Assembly: GCA_002422395.1 (NCBI GenBank)
Contig: DIUY01000030.1
Location: forward strand, 153,652-217,651
Direction of reading: 5' to 3'
DNA length: 64,000 bases
From: Methylococcaceae bacterium UBA6146
Lineage (GTDB): Bacteria > Pseudomonadota > Gammaproteobacteria > Methylococcales > Methylomonadaceae
Position 1 is the stretch's first letter. Each line of letters opens with the position of its first letter. Shown one piece after another: positions 8,183 to 16,346 of the stretch. A model generated the notes under the pieces. The model ran no database searches. It was not told the DNA's origin and saw only the letters and a program-made list of their open reading frames with translations. Position numbers and translations under genes: made by a program.

Positions 8183-8800
8183 TTAATGGCCATGCTCATG
8201 CTCATACGCCTCTTCGGCCAACGGCACGGCTTGCACCGCAACGCCGTATTTATACACCATCAAGCCGCCCAAATCCGCACCTGCCGCCATTAAGCCAAAC
8301 AGCAAGGCGGCCAGCAACAGGAAAAAACTATTGGCGCCGCCGGTCATTAAAACACCTATTTTTGCCCGCCAAAAAGACAACAAGGTGGCCAAAGACAGCA
8401 CTGCGACACCGATATGCTCATGCCGCTCCATAATGTCGTGGACGTTATCGCCATGCGCCACCGAGTTGGCGGCGACAAACCCTGCAATTACGGTAAAAAC
8501 GGTGGTGAATGTGCCGATATACAACAGCCAACTGGCAACGTTGCGCCACTGTGGTTTTTTTGCCAATGTGCCAAGCACGTCGAGAATAAAAAACACCGTG
8601 AATAAAGCAATGGGGAAATGCACCAGCATAGGATGGATGTTATCCATATTGGCAATACCAGGCAGAAGCAATGCGAACAGCTCGCCTAACCCTAAGGCTG
8701 ATATGCCTTCAAAAAATGCTAAAAATTCGGCAAGACTGTCAGTAAGCCCACCGCCATGATCGGCACCGCCGTGAATCTGGAATGATAAGAAATTGGTCAT
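8183..8800 (-). CDS. DUF2231 family multi-pass membrane protein
   Basis: A 205-residue inner-membrane protein with about four hydrophobic segments (residues 38-50, 58-78, 92-112, 128-165). The core IHPMLVHFPIALF is the DUF2231 signature, whose histidines are thought to bind heme or metal in some relatives. The C-terminus is His/Glu-rich (EEAYEHEHGH), suggesting metal contact. It is convergent with arsM and stands alone. Function of the family is not established. The start at 8800 gives a soluble leader of about 50 residues; a shorter version from Met52 (MDNIHPM) is possible. Confidence 0.75.
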   Translation of the reverse strand: MTNFLSFQIHGGADHGGGLTDSLAEFLAFFEGISALGLGELFALLLPGIANMDNIHPMLVHFPIALFTVFFILDVLGTLAKKPQWRNVASWLLYIGTFTTVFTVIAGFVAANSVAHGDNVHDIMERHEHIGVAVLSLATLLSFWRAKIGVLMTGGANSFFLLLAALLFGLMAAGADLGGLMVYKYGVAVQAVPLAEEAYEHEHGH

Positions 8801-8946
8801 TACGTCTTACAATTAGTTTTAAAGTCGGATAAAAGGACAATTTACTAGATATTGGGCAGATTGCAATATGCTGTAGGCTCGGCCACTTTAACAACGACAT
8901 CCCCCTTACCCCACCCTTAATTTTTTTAAAAAAGGAAGCATAAATA

Positions 8947-9603
8947 ATGAAAACTGATTTCTGGCTAGATAAATGGGAAAAAAATGAAATAGGTTTCCAT
9001 CAGCAGGAAATAAACGGCCACTTGCAGGCCTATTGGCAAGATTTAAAACTCAAGCCTGAAAGCCAAGTTTTAGTGCCGTTATGCGGCAAAAGCAGCGATA
9101 TGCTTTGGCTGTGTGGTCAAGGTCACGGTGTTTTGGGCGTGGAAATCAGCCCAATTGCCATACGCGATTTTTTTGATGAAAACGGCCTGGTTCCGCATAT
9201 CACCCGACAAGGCCCATTTCAACGTTGGGAAACGGATGGCTTGGCAATTTTACAAGGCGATTTTTTTAACCTGAATGCTTCAGACGTTCAGGAAGTCGGC
9301 GGTGTGTTTGACCGCGCTTCGCTGGTCGCCTTGCCCCCAGAACTTCGGCAGCAGTATAGCCAACATTTGCAACAAATTTTGCCGCGTGGCGCGAGGATAT
9401 TGCTAGTGGCTTTTGAGTATGACCAAGAGGTGATGGCCGGACCGCCCTTCTCTGTCACTGAAGATGAACTTCGCTTACTTTACCTGCAACGCTATGGAAT
9501 AAAACCATTATTTGAAATGGATGTTCTGGACGGCTATCCCCAATTTTGTGCGCGCGGATTGGATAAATTGTTGGATAAGGTCTATTTGCTCAGTCCAAAC
9601 TAA
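8947..9603 (+). CDS. tpm: Thiopurine S-methyltransferase
   Basis: A 218-residue SAM-dependent methyltransferase of the TPMT family. The N-terminal FWLDKWEKNEIGFHQ is diagnostic, followed by the SAM-binding VLVPLCGKSSDMLWL with GVLGVEIS and a later FDRASLVALPP segment. Bacterial members methylate thiopurines and also selenium and tellurium oxyanions, giving volatile products. The length is normal for the family. The GGAAG Shine-Dalgarno lies about 8 bases before the ATG. It is a single gene, convergent with truA across 21 bp. Its natural substrate here is unknown; a metalloid role fits the arsenic genes nearby but is only inference. Confidence 0.93.
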   Translation: MKTDFWLDKWEKNEIGFHQQEINGHLQAYWQDLKLKPESQVLVPLCGKSSDMLWLCGQGHGVLGVEISPIAIRDFFDENGLVPHITRQGPFQRWETDGLAILQGDFFNLNASDVQEVGGVFDRASLVALPPELRQQYSQHLQQILPRGARILLVAFEYDQEVMAGPPFSVTEDELRLLYLQRYGIKPLFEMDVLDGYPQFCARGLDKLLDKVYLLSPN

Positions 9604-9624
9604 CACCTTATCTGCGCTTTTCGC

Positions 9625-10428
9625 CTAATCAAAACGTTTGGCATCGGGCGGCAATTTGTTAAATATGGGGTGCTTGGCTATGCCATAACACTCTGGATAA
9701 TAAACGGCCCCTAAATATAAACCATCGGGCGGCGCGGTGACTGCGGCTAAGGAGCGGTTTTTAATGGCCAGCAAGTGTCCGGGCCAATCCACCGGCTGTT
9801 TACCCGCGCCTACCGCCATTAAAACACCCGCAATATTCCGGACCATGTGATGCAAAAAAGCATTGGCGGAAATGTCGATGATTATCCGTTCATCTTGCCG
9901 ATAGACATCAATAAAATACATGATCCGGTAAGGGCTTTTAGATTGGCAGCCTTGCGCCCTGAACGACGAAAAATCATGATTGCCTAATAGATGCTGCGCC
10001 GCTTCGTGCATTTTGTCGGCATCTAGCGGTTGATAGCTCCAGGTCGCCTGTTGCCGCAACAAGGCGGATTTAACCGGGCGGTTAAGGATAACGTAACGAT
10101 AAAAACGGGCAATCGCGCTGTAGCGGGCATGAAAATCGGCCTCAGCTTTTTTAACCCAGGTAATTCTGACATCATCGGGCAAATTGCTATTGCCGCCTAG
10201 TAACCAGGCATGAAGATCACGCCCTACGGCGGTATCAAAATGCACAACCTGCTCCAGCGCATGCACACCGGCATCGGTTCTGCCCGCGCAAATCACCATT
10301 ATGGGCTGGTTGGCTACTTTCGACAGCGCCTGTTCAAGCACGGCCTGCACACTACGGCGATTACGTTGCCATTGCCACCCCGAATAAGCGCTGCCGTCAT
10401 ATTCCACGCCTAACACAATCCGCTTCAT
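9625..10428 (-). CDS. truA: tRNA pseudouridine synthase A
   Basis: A 267-residue TruA that converts U38-U40 in tRNA anticodon stems to pseudouridine. The catalytic Asp52 sits in GRTDAGVHAL, and HHMVRNIAG and the substrate-binding FHARYSA are present. The length is normal. The start at 10428 lies 12 bp after the stop of the L,D-transpeptidase gene, so it is the last gene of a fae-like, ldt, truA chain. Confidence 0.96.
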   Translation of the reverse strand: MKRIVLGVEYDGSAYSGWQWQRNRRSVQAVLEQALSKVANQPIMVICAGRTDAGVHALEQVVHFDTAVGRDLHAWLLGGNSNLPDDVRITWVKKAEADFHARYSAIARFYRYVILNRPVKSALLRQQATWSYQPLDADKMHEAAQHLLGNHDFSSFRAQGCQSKSPYRIMYFIDVYRQDERIIIDISANAFLHHMVRNIAGVLMAVGAGKQPVDWPGHLLAIKNRSLAAVTAPPDGLYLGAVYYPECYGIAKHPIFNKLPPDAKRFD

Positions 10429-10440
10429 CCTTGCCTCGTG

Positions 10441-10929
10441 TCATTCATGGATAAACACCTTGATGCCGGCACGGACACGATTGAACAAATCCAGCACGTC
10501 GGCATTAGCCATACGGATGCAACCATGCGACTCCGGTTTGCCATTCATTAAGTCATCGGGGCAGCCGTGGATATAAATGTAACGCCAGCCGGTATCGACG
10601 TTGCCATAGCGGTTTTTGCCCGGCTCTAAGCCGACCAACCATAAAATGCGCGTCAAAATCCAATCGCGGCGGGGATGCTCGTCCGCCAATTCTGGCGAAT
10701 AAATTTCACCCGTCGGCCGCCTGCCAATAAAAACCGTTTGCAACGGTTGGCCTGCACCAATTTTTGCTTTGATTTTATGCCAGCCTGTGGGCGTACATCC
10801 GCTACCCATTTGTTCACCTGCGCCGTTTTTTGCGGTGGACACAGGATAACGTAACACCTCCGCATCACGCTCAATCACCTTAAGTGCTTGGGCGCTAATG
10901 GAAATGTCCAGAAATGAGTCTGTCACCAC
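10441..10929 (-). CDS. YkuD-family L,D-transpeptidase without signal peptide
   Basis: A 162-residue protein made almost entirely of a YkuD catalytic domain. Catalytic Cys137 lies in SHGCIRM (residues 134-140), preceded by HGC at 121-123. YkuD enzymes cross-link peptidoglycan stems or attach lipoproteins in the periplasm. No N-terminal signal or membrane segment is visible, which is unusual for a periplasmic enzyme; related short forms occur in other proteobacteria. The start overlaps the end of the fae-like gene by 7 bp, implying translational coupling. The functional meaning of that pairing is not clear. Confidence 0.88.
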   Translation of the reverse strand: MVTDSFLDISISAQALKVIERDAEVLRYPVSTAKNGAGEQMGSGCTPTGWHKIKAKIGAGQPLQTVFIGRRPTGEIYSPELADEHPRRDWILTRILWLVGLEPGKNRYGNVDTGWRYIYIHGCPDDLMNGKPESHGCIRMANADVLDLFNRVRAGIKVFIHE

Positions 10930-11474
10930 TGCGACTCACCCGTTTCGGGGTCATACATCTCATGAACGATTTTAGTGCGGTTGGCGATTAATTCTTCGAT
11001 GCTGGGTGAGTTGCTCAACGCACGGGAAATCGCCAGTTTCATGGCTTCATAATTGGTGCGGTACAAGTCTTTGCGGTCCAAATCAGGATTAACCGCACAT
11101 TCCGGCGCAATCCAAATCATGGCAATAATGCACAGCTCATTGGCTTGGTCAGCAGGGATGACACCGTCTATCACGCTATCAAGCACCGCATCGGCGATGG
11201 CTGACTGTACCGGACCACCGAATAAATTGATGTAAGCGCTGGATTTCATCGTCACTTTAGGCACTATCAGCGTGGCTGGGCGCACTTGTTGGTTACAGGC
11301 GCGAATCGCAAACATCCGGGTATGGCCTTCGGTTTGCCCCATTAATGTTGCAAACGCATTACCCGCTGGGCCTTTAACACTACCGATAAGAATTTCCGGC
11401 ATGGCGTCAGTGCCTTGGCCTTCGCTGGAAAATACAGTGGCTTCGCCGGTTCTAAACCAGATTTCGTCTGACAT
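10923..11474 (-). CDS. Formaldehyde-activating enzyme (Fae) paralogue
   Basis: A 183-residue member of the Fae family, which in methylotrophs condenses formaldehyde with tetrahydromethanopterin. The family core is clear: GEATVF at residues 10-15, ILIGSVKGPAGNAF, RPATLIVPKVT, FGGPVQSAIADAVLDSVIDGVIP and NYEAMKLAI. Canonical Fae has a conserved His in the GDGNEVAHIDLIIG segment; here the aligned segment reads TDAMPEILIG with Met25 at that place and extra residues before it. It is therefore probably a divergent Fae-like paralogue rather than the main enzyme. GGAG lies 8 bases before the ATG. It is the first gene of a chain with the L,D-transpeptidase and truA, and diverges from bcp. Confidence 0.88.
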   Translation of the reverse strand: MSDEIWFRTGEATVFSSEGQGTDAMPEILIGSVKGPAGNAFATLMGQTEGHTRMFAIRACNQQVRPATLIVPKVTMKSSAYINLFGGPVQSAIADAVLDSVIDGVIPADQANELCIIAMIWIAPECAVNPDLDRKDLYRTNYEAMKLAISRALSNSPSIEELIANRTKIVHEMYDPETGESQW

Positions 11475-11720
11475 GGTAAAACTCCAAAAAGATAATAAAG
11501 GGGGGCATTCTATGACGGATTAAGCGCTAGGGGCAACTTTAAGGATAATTGCCAGAAGGCCGCTAACAACAGCCTTATGGCTGTTTGTAACCAATTGAAA
11601 CTAAAACAGTTAAATGATTAAGTCCGCTGGGGCAGAAAACCATTGCCGAGCGCTGGACTTTCCGTGTCCGGCTCACTATGATGCAGGCTTGATGTCAGCC
11701 ATTATTAATGAGGTCTTTTT
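11475..11720. promoter_or_regulatory. Divergent intergenic region, fae-like / bcp
   Basis: 246 bp that must carry promoters for both directions. A short stem-loop with arms AACAGCC and GGCTGTT and a TTAT loop is at 11568-11585. No recognised operator was identified. Confidence 0.4.
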
Positions 11721-12206
11721 ATGTTAGAAAAACAACAAGCCGCACCAATGTTCAGATCAGTCAACCAAGCGGACCAACGCGTTAGCCTGACCGATTATGC
11801 GGGCGAAAAAAACATCGTGCTCTATTTTTATCCCAAAGATGACACCCCGGGCTGCACCATTGAAGCGAATGATTTCACCGCGTTGGCGGATGAGTTCGCC
11901 AAACTGGATACGGTCGTTATCGGGGTCAGTAAAGACAGCTGTTCAAGCCATGTCGATTTCATTAACAAATTTAATTTAAAAGTCGAGTTGTTAGCCGACA
12001 CCAATGGCGAATTATGCGAAAACTATGGCGTATGGCGTGAACGCGAGAAAAATGGCGTGAAAAGCATGGCAATACTGCGTTCCACTTTTATTATTGATAA
12101 ACAAGGTTTGTTGGCGGATGTTATGTATGGCGTAACGCCTGAGGGCCACGCGCAAGAAGTATTGGAAAAAATAAAAAATCTGGGCAAAACTGAAGAACAA
12201 GCATGA
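11721..12206 (+). CDS. bcp: Bcp/PrxQ-type thiol peroxidase, no resolving Cys at +5
   Basis: A 161-residue atypical peroxiredoxin that reduces hydroperoxides. The peroxidatic Cys45 is in DDTPGCTIEANDF. In many Bcp proteins a resolving Cys lies five residues later; here that position is Asn50. Other cysteines are Cys74 and one near residue 101, so the mechanism may be 1-Cys or use a distant partner. The length is normal. The stop overlaps the start of the VOC gene (ATGA), so both are made from one mRNA. A purine-rich AATGAGG stretch precedes the ATG. Confidence 0.93.
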   Translation: MLEKQQAAPMFRSVNQADQRVSLTDYAGEKNIVLYFYPKDDTPGCTIEANDFTALADEFAKLDTVVIGVSKDSCSSHVDFINKFNLKVELLADTNGELCENYGVWREREKNGVKSMAILRSTFIIDKQGLLADVMYGVTPEGHAQEVLEKIKNLGKTEEQA

Positions 12207-12589
12207 AGATAGCAGGTATAAACCACATCAACATTGTCGTCACCGCTGAGCAACTGCCAACCGTGACGGCGTTTTATGAACAAGTCATCGGTTTGACGCA
12301 AGGCTTCCGCACCGTTTCCAAACGTAATGGAGCATGGCTGTATTGCGGTGATCAAGCCATTATCCATTTGTCAGAAGTTGTTGAACCGCCCACGTCAACG
12401 CTAAATAGCCATTTTAACCATGTCGCGCTTACCTGCTCTGATCTTGAAGCAGGGATTGAACGGTTAAAAGCCCATAACATCTCTTACACAATGGAATACC
12501 GTACTCCGCCTGGCATGACGCAGCTATTTTTCTTTGATCCGGTGGGTATACGGATAGAATTGAATTTTGCAGGCGAGCAAATTTTGTGA
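12203..12589 (+). CDS. VOC/glyoxalase-fold protein
   Basis: A 128-residue protein of the vicinal oxygen chelate superfamily with the two beta-alpha-beta-beta-beta modules. Candidate metal ligands are His8 (GINHINI), the His of IIHLSE, the His of FNHVALTC and the Glu of GIRIELNF. The fold covers glyoxalases, dioxygenases and resistance proteins; the substrate cannot be told. It is translationally coupled to bcp through an ATGA overlap, which suggests a detoxification role, by inference. Confidence 0.82.
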   Translation: MKIAGINHINIVVTAEQLPTVTAFYEQVIGLTQGFRTVSKRNGAWLYCGDQAIIHLSEVVEPPTSTLNSHFNHVALTCSDLEAGIERLKAHNISYTMEYRTPPGMTQLFFFDPVGIRIELNFAGEQIL

Positions 12590-12637
12590 TGCTTGGTTGG
12601 TGCGGTTGCTATTAATCGTCCTAAAAATTGTTGCACT

Positions 12638-12668
12638 ACCCCCCCAGGTTTTTAAAACCCGGGGGGGT
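12638..12668. terminator. GC-rich stem-loop between VOC gene and panD
   Basis: Arms ACCCCCCC and GGGGGGGT pair perfectly and can extend through GGTTTT/AAAACC. It lies about 50 bp after the VOC stop in a convergent gap, so it is a likely bidirectional terminator. Confidence 0.55.
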
Positions 12669-12695
12669 TAGGCTACGCGAAAACTGAAGAACCTA

Positions 12696-12786
12696 ATAAG
12701 CACATACTCAAAAGTTTTAGGGCTACGACTGCCCGTCCTTACTTGCGCCCCATGGGGTGAAGGACGCGTAGTCGTTTTGTGCCGAA
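12696..12786 (+). repeat. GACTGCCCGTCC hairpin repeat, copy B, with long flanks
   Basis: Same flanks as copy A at 6834-6903 (ATAAGCACATACTCAAA and GTCGTTTTGTGCCGAA). The hairpin arms (12725-12775) are ACGACTGCCCGTCCTT and AAGGACGCGTAGTCGT with a longer loop containing GCGCCCCATGGGGT, itself partly palindromic. It lies between convergent bcp-VOC and panD. Confidence 0.8.
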
Positions 12787-12813
12787 AAACTTATTCATAA
12801 TCACTTAAAAAAT

Positions 12814-13194
12814 TTAGGCCAATTGCACAGGAATGGTGTGGGCCGAATGGGAAACTTGATTGCTTTCCTTAAAGTAAATCAAAGTGGGCTTGTGTAGGTC
12901 AGCCTCTTGCTGATCCAACATTACATAAGTGCAAACAATGATAATGTCCCCTGGGCAGGCCAGACGTGCCGCAGCACCATTCACGGAAAACACCCCTGAA
13001 CCTTCTTCTGCACGAATTGCGTAAGTGGTGAAGCGCTCACCATTATTGACATTGTAAATCTGAATTTGCTCGTATTCCCTGATGCCTGCCAAGTCAAGAA
13101 TAGCGCCGTCAATGGCACAAGAGCCTTCATAACCTAGCTCCGAACGGGTCACAGTCGCTCTGTGTAATTTCGCTTTCAGCATCGTAATTTGCAT
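12814..13194 (-). CDS. panD: Aspartate 1-decarboxylase proenzyme
   Basis: A 126-residue pyruvoyl-dependent enzyme that makes beta-alanine from aspartate for pantothenate synthesis. The self-cleavage site Gly24-Ser25 is in GYEGSCAID. The other family segments NGERFTTYAI, NGAAARLACPGD and IIIVCTY are present and the length is normal. It is monocistronic here, with no panB or panC adjacent. Confidence 0.96.
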   Translation of the reverse strand: MQITMLKAKLHRATVTRSELGYEGSCAIDGAILDLAGIREYEQIQIYNVNNGERFTTYAIRAEEGSGVFSVNGAAARLACPGDIIIVCTYVMLDQQEADLHKPTLIYFKESNQVSHSAHTIPVQLA

Positions 13195-13292
13195 AATAAA
13201 ACAACTATAAATACGTTAAAAAAACGGGTAATTATCTATTAATTGCTGCGCTGCATCAACTTTTAAGGCCATTTATGCCTCAACGCAAGCAA

Positions 13293-13718
13293 TCAAAACG
13301 GCTTGACAACCGCCAAAATAACAATACCCAGCAAAAACAATACGGGCACTTCATTCATCCAGCGGTAATAGATGTGGCTGTGCGGGTTACGGTCATGCTT
13401 AAAGGCAAACAGCCACACGCCGCAAAAATAATGGTAAACCACCATTAATGCCAATAGTGTTAGCTTGGCATGTAACCAGCCGCTACTGCCATAAAGCGCC
13501 CAAGCGTAGTCCGCCAGCATCCAAATGCCAAAAATAAAGGTGGCTATCATGCCTGGCGTCATAATCCCAAAAAACAGTTTGCGCTCCATAATTTTAAAGC
13601 GTTCATTGCTGATTTCATCACTGGACATGGCATGGTAGACATATAAACGCGGCAAGTAAAATAAACCGGCAAACCAAGTGACCATAAATATAAGATGTAA
13701 TGCTTTTAACCAGAGCAT
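13293..13718 (-). CDS. hemJ: Protoporphyrinogen IX oxidase, HemJ type
   Basis: A 141-residue four-helix membrane protein. The N-terminal WLKALHLIFMVTWFAGLFYLPRL and the central MTPGMIATFIFGIWML are diagnostic of HemJ, which oxidises protoporphyrinogen IX in heme synthesis. Conserved His8 and the RLYVYH segment are present. It begins 3 bp after the TlpA-like gene ends, and that gene begins 4 bp after a glycosyltransferase, giving a three-gene chain. Confidence 0.92.
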   Translation of the reverse strand: MLWLKALHLIFMVTWFAGLFYLPRLYVYHAMSSDEISNERFKIMERKLFFGIMTPGMIATFIFGIWMLADYAWALYGSSGWLHAKLTLLALMVVYHYFCGVWLFAFKHDRNPHSHIYYRWMNEVPVLFLLGIVILAVVKPF

Positions 13719-13721
13719 GGC

Positions 13722-14231
13722 TTATCCTTTCAAAAAGTGTTCAATTCGTTGTTGCATGTCGGCAAAATCGAAAGCGCCTGTTTTTCTTAGGGCAATAGTG
13801 CCGTCAGGGCTGATTAAAAAAGTGCTGGGCGTCAGTGTGACACCACCAAACGCATGGGCATGGCGGGCATTCAAATCCAAGGCGACCCAATAAGGCAGTT
13901 GGTTTTCTTGTGTCATGGCAACAACATGGCTCGGCGGGTCGTAATACATGGCGATGGCGATTATCTCAAGCCCCCGTGCATGGTAACGCTGGTAAAGTGC
14001 CAGCAGATGCGGAATTTCTTTGATGCAGGCAGGGCAATCGGTGGCCCAGAATGTCACGATGACCGGTTTGCCCCGTAACGCTTTAAGCGCTACGGTTTGG
14101 CCTGTGATGGTGGTGAAAGTGGCTGCTGGGGCAGATGCCTGAAACCACCGGCCTGCCCTGTCGTTATTGACCAACCACAGCATCAACATAAAAAATGCTG
14201 GCAACACAAAAACAAGGCGTTTAAGGCGCAT
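13722..14231 (-). CDS. TlpA/ResA-like thioredoxin-fold protein
   Basis: A 169-residue thiol-disulfide protein anchored by an N-terminal hydrophobic helix (residues 5-22), so the domain faces the periplasm. The active site CPAC is at Cys66-Cys69 within FWATDCPAC. The cis-proline TPSTF segment lies near residue 140. Relatives reduce apocytochrome c hemes or other periplasmic disulfides. Close packing with hemJ hints at heme or cytochrome work, but no cytochrome maturation gene is nearby. Confidence 0.88.
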   Translation of the reverse strand: MRLKRLVFVLPAFFMLMLWLVNNDRAGRWFQASAPAATFTTITGQTVALKALRGKPVIVTFWATDCPACIKEIPHLLALYQRYHARGLEIIAIAMYYDPPSHVVAMTQENQLPYWVALDLNARHAHAFGGVTLTPSTFLISPDGTIALRKTGAFDFADMQQRIEHFLKG

Positions 14232-14235
14232 TTGG

Positions 14236-15225
14236 CTACTTATTAAAATAGCGTAAGACCTGCCGCCGTTGTTTGCTAAGCGGGGTCAATATGCCTTTAG
14301 CCAGATACGCGTCCAAATCATGCAAGCGGGCATATTCTTCCGTTAATTTGCCCCGTTTATAAAGGGCGTACCAACGTTTTGCATGCCAGGCCTGTTTGGC
14401 GTCACTGCCAATATGCAAATCCAAATTTTCCAAGCCTTCGCCATTATTAATGATTTTTTGGCAGAATTGCTCAAAACCACGCACCGGAAAATGTAAAATT
14501 TCAATATCCGTGGAAAGCTTCTTGGTAAATTTTCCACGCAGTCGCCAGGCCGGGTTGATGTCATGGTTGCCTTGCACAACATCAATGTAACCATTGTGGG
14601 TTTTATAAATGACCTTGTTAGGGTATCGGTATAAAAAAAATGACTGCTGATCGACTTCAGACATTACTTTACGGACGGGCTTAATAATGGGATGGGTCAC
14701 TTCATAGGCAATGTCACGCGGAAACCGTTCCGTGCCGCCTTTATGCGCCATCATCATATTCCTGACGGGCACCGACAGCACATCAACCTGTTGCCTGGCA
14801 AATAACTCCCGCTTTAGCGAGCCGCTGCCAGGTAGCCATAACTCATCGGCGTCAGCATGAAAAACCATATCCGCCGCAAACATCGAACAGGCCATCTTAC
14901 CCATTTTGTTGACCCAAGCATGTTGCTGGAAAACTCGGCTCGGTTCATGAATCAAATGGAGAACGCCTTTTTTAGCGTATTCCTCAAGGATTTCAGTCGT
15001 TCCATCACTGGAAGCGTTATCAGTAGCAACAATAAAATCAACCCCATGATCGAGGTGGAAGCGTAGATTGCCTTCGATAATATCTGCTTCGTTTCGGACC
15101 AGCAGCGTCATCACTAAACAGTCATTATGCGCTTTGGTCTCTTGCTGGACAGCCCGCAAGAATGGCTTGCTTTTGGTGTCGTGCCATTCATTGACGCTGT
15201 CCCGCAACATCCGAAAAAAATTCAA
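14236..15225 (-). CDS. Family-2-like glycosyltransferase
   Basis: A 329-residue cytoplasmic glycosyltransferase. The N-terminal VMTLLVRNEADII and the ATDNASSDGT segment form the nucleotide-sugar site, and HADADELW supplies the DxD/DE metal motif. The middle has a NMMMAHKGGTERF segment seen in glycan-branching relatives. No membrane segment is visible. It lies just upstream of the TlpA-like gene (4-bp gap) and downstream of the glycan cluster, and could belong to either. Donor and acceptor unknown. Confidence 0.82.
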   Translation of the reverse strand: MNFFRMLRDSVNEWHDTKSKPFLRAVQQETKAHNDCLVMTLLVRNEADIIEGNLRFHLDHGVDFIVATDNASSDGTTEILEEYAKKGVLHLIHEPSRVFQQHAWVNKMGKMACSMFAADMVFHADADELWLPGSGSLKRELFARQQVDVLSVPVRNMMMAHKGGTERFPRDIAYEVTHPIIKPVRKVMSEVDQQSFFLYRYPNKVIYKTHNGYIDVVQGNHDINPAWRLRGKFTKKLSTDIEILHFPVRGFEQFCQKIINNGEGLENLDLHIGSDAKQAWHAKRWYALYKRGKLTEEYARLHDLDAYLAKGILTPLSKQRRQVLRYFNK

Positions 15226-15455
15226 AACAGTCCGCCTAGGATTAAGCGGTTTTTTGTAGTGAGTAATTTGAATGGTTTTTTTACATGAACTGTCATTATA
15301 TTTATTCTTTTAAATTCAATTTTTTAGGTAGACTAAGGATGGGGTTTCCTATTGTCATTCCGGTATTTTGGCCTAGGTTGCTGGTGGTTTTCAGGCCAAC
15401 CAAAACAGGTAAAAGGCATGGGCTAGATAGCTTAACGTCTAATAGGCAACGCGGA
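15226..15455. other. AT-rich intergenic region in glycan cluster
   Basis: 230 bp without a supported gene. It contains GGCCTAGGTTGC and a later GGCC in a weak palindromic setting, and the two short ORFs across it look like chance frames. It may contain the promoter of the 14236-15225 gene. Confidence 0.4.
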
Positions 15456-16304
15456 TCACTCCCTTGCGCCAATCCCATTGGCAATCTCCTGGCCTTTTTG
15501 CGTTAAGTTGCCGTCTTCGCCGATATTTTTTGGAAACGCAAGATAAATGACCAGTCCACTGACGGGTACGCTTGGACTAACAACCGAGGCGACGCCGATT
15601 TCTTCGCCTAGGGAGTTCTTCTCTGTCCAAGACCTAGGATTCTCGCTAGCCCATATCTGACGACGCGCTTCCTGGCTTAGCGCCCGCCACGCTGAAACGG
15701 TTGATTTTTCATCCTGTTCGGCATTGTGGGAACCAATAATATCAAAATAATCTTCAAGGTCTGAAGGGCCATTGATTTTATTCATCATTATTTCCACCTT
15801 TTGGGCATCCGGGCCCACCAAGGCTGGCCTATATTGGAGCAGGCGTCTCACCATAACGGCAATTTCCTTCGTGTCATTAGTTTTTATTCCAGACTCATTA
15901 AACGGCCCTAAGAATTCTGGCCGATAGTGGTTGGCATAATCAACAACTAAGCGCACAAGTTCCTGGTTGCTTAAGCCTTGCCTGCCGGTCCCCAATGGAT
16001 TGGCGTAGATTTTCAATCCAATTTGCCGTGCATAGAGATAGACCTCCTTATAGAGTTCAGGATAGTTGTCGGGCGATTCGATTGAAAGGTCAATATAAGT
16101 GCGGATTGCATTGCACTGAAGCTTATATTTCATCCCGTCAAGAATCAATTTATAGTTATTGGCGGTGATTGATTTCTTGGTAAGCCCGGCAAGTGGCCGT
16201 TTAATATCACAGATGACATAATCAAGATTTCCGTTGTAACTAACTGCATTGTTGCAAAATAATATAAGCAGGCCTGTTATTGTAATGCGCGAAAAAAATT
16301 TCAT
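15456..16304 (-). CDS. Secreted glycoside-hydrolase-like protein (clan A TIM barrel)
   Basis: A 282-residue protein with a signal peptide (residues 1-22). The mature part looks like a (beta/alpha)8 glycosidase. FLGPFNES places an Asn136-Glu137 pair where clan GH-A enzymes have the acid/base, and IWASENP places Glu221 where the nucleophile strand would be. Between them lie VGPDAQ and FDIIGSHN, also typical of the fold. The C-terminal part (VASVVSPSVPVSGLVIYLAF) fits the last strands. The family is not named here because similarity to a specific GH cannot be confirmed by eye. Its neighbours are glycosyltransferases, so trimming or editing of a surface polysaccharide is a reasonable inference. 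Confidence 0.6.
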   Translation of the reverse strand: MKFFSRITITGLLILFCNNAVSYNGNLDYVICDIKRPLAGLTKKSITANNYKLILDGMKYKLQCNAIRTYIDLSIESPDNYPELYKEVYLYARQIGLKIYANPLGTGRQGLSNQELVRLVVDYANHYRPEFLGPFNESGIKTNDTKEIAVMVRRLLQYRPALVGPDAQKVEIMMNKINGPSDLEDYFDIIGSHNAEQDEKSTVSAWRALSQEARRQIWASENPRSWTEKNSLGEEIGVASVVSPSVPVSGLVIYLAFPKNIGEDGNLTQKGQEIANGIGARE

Positions 16305-16346
16305 GGCTCCCTCTCAGTTTAATTAAGGCCATAATTAGGCGGCTAT

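Noticed and set aside
15285..15506. 73-residue plus-strand frame
   Set aside because: It overlaps the end of the glycosidase-like gene and looks like translated intergenic sequence.
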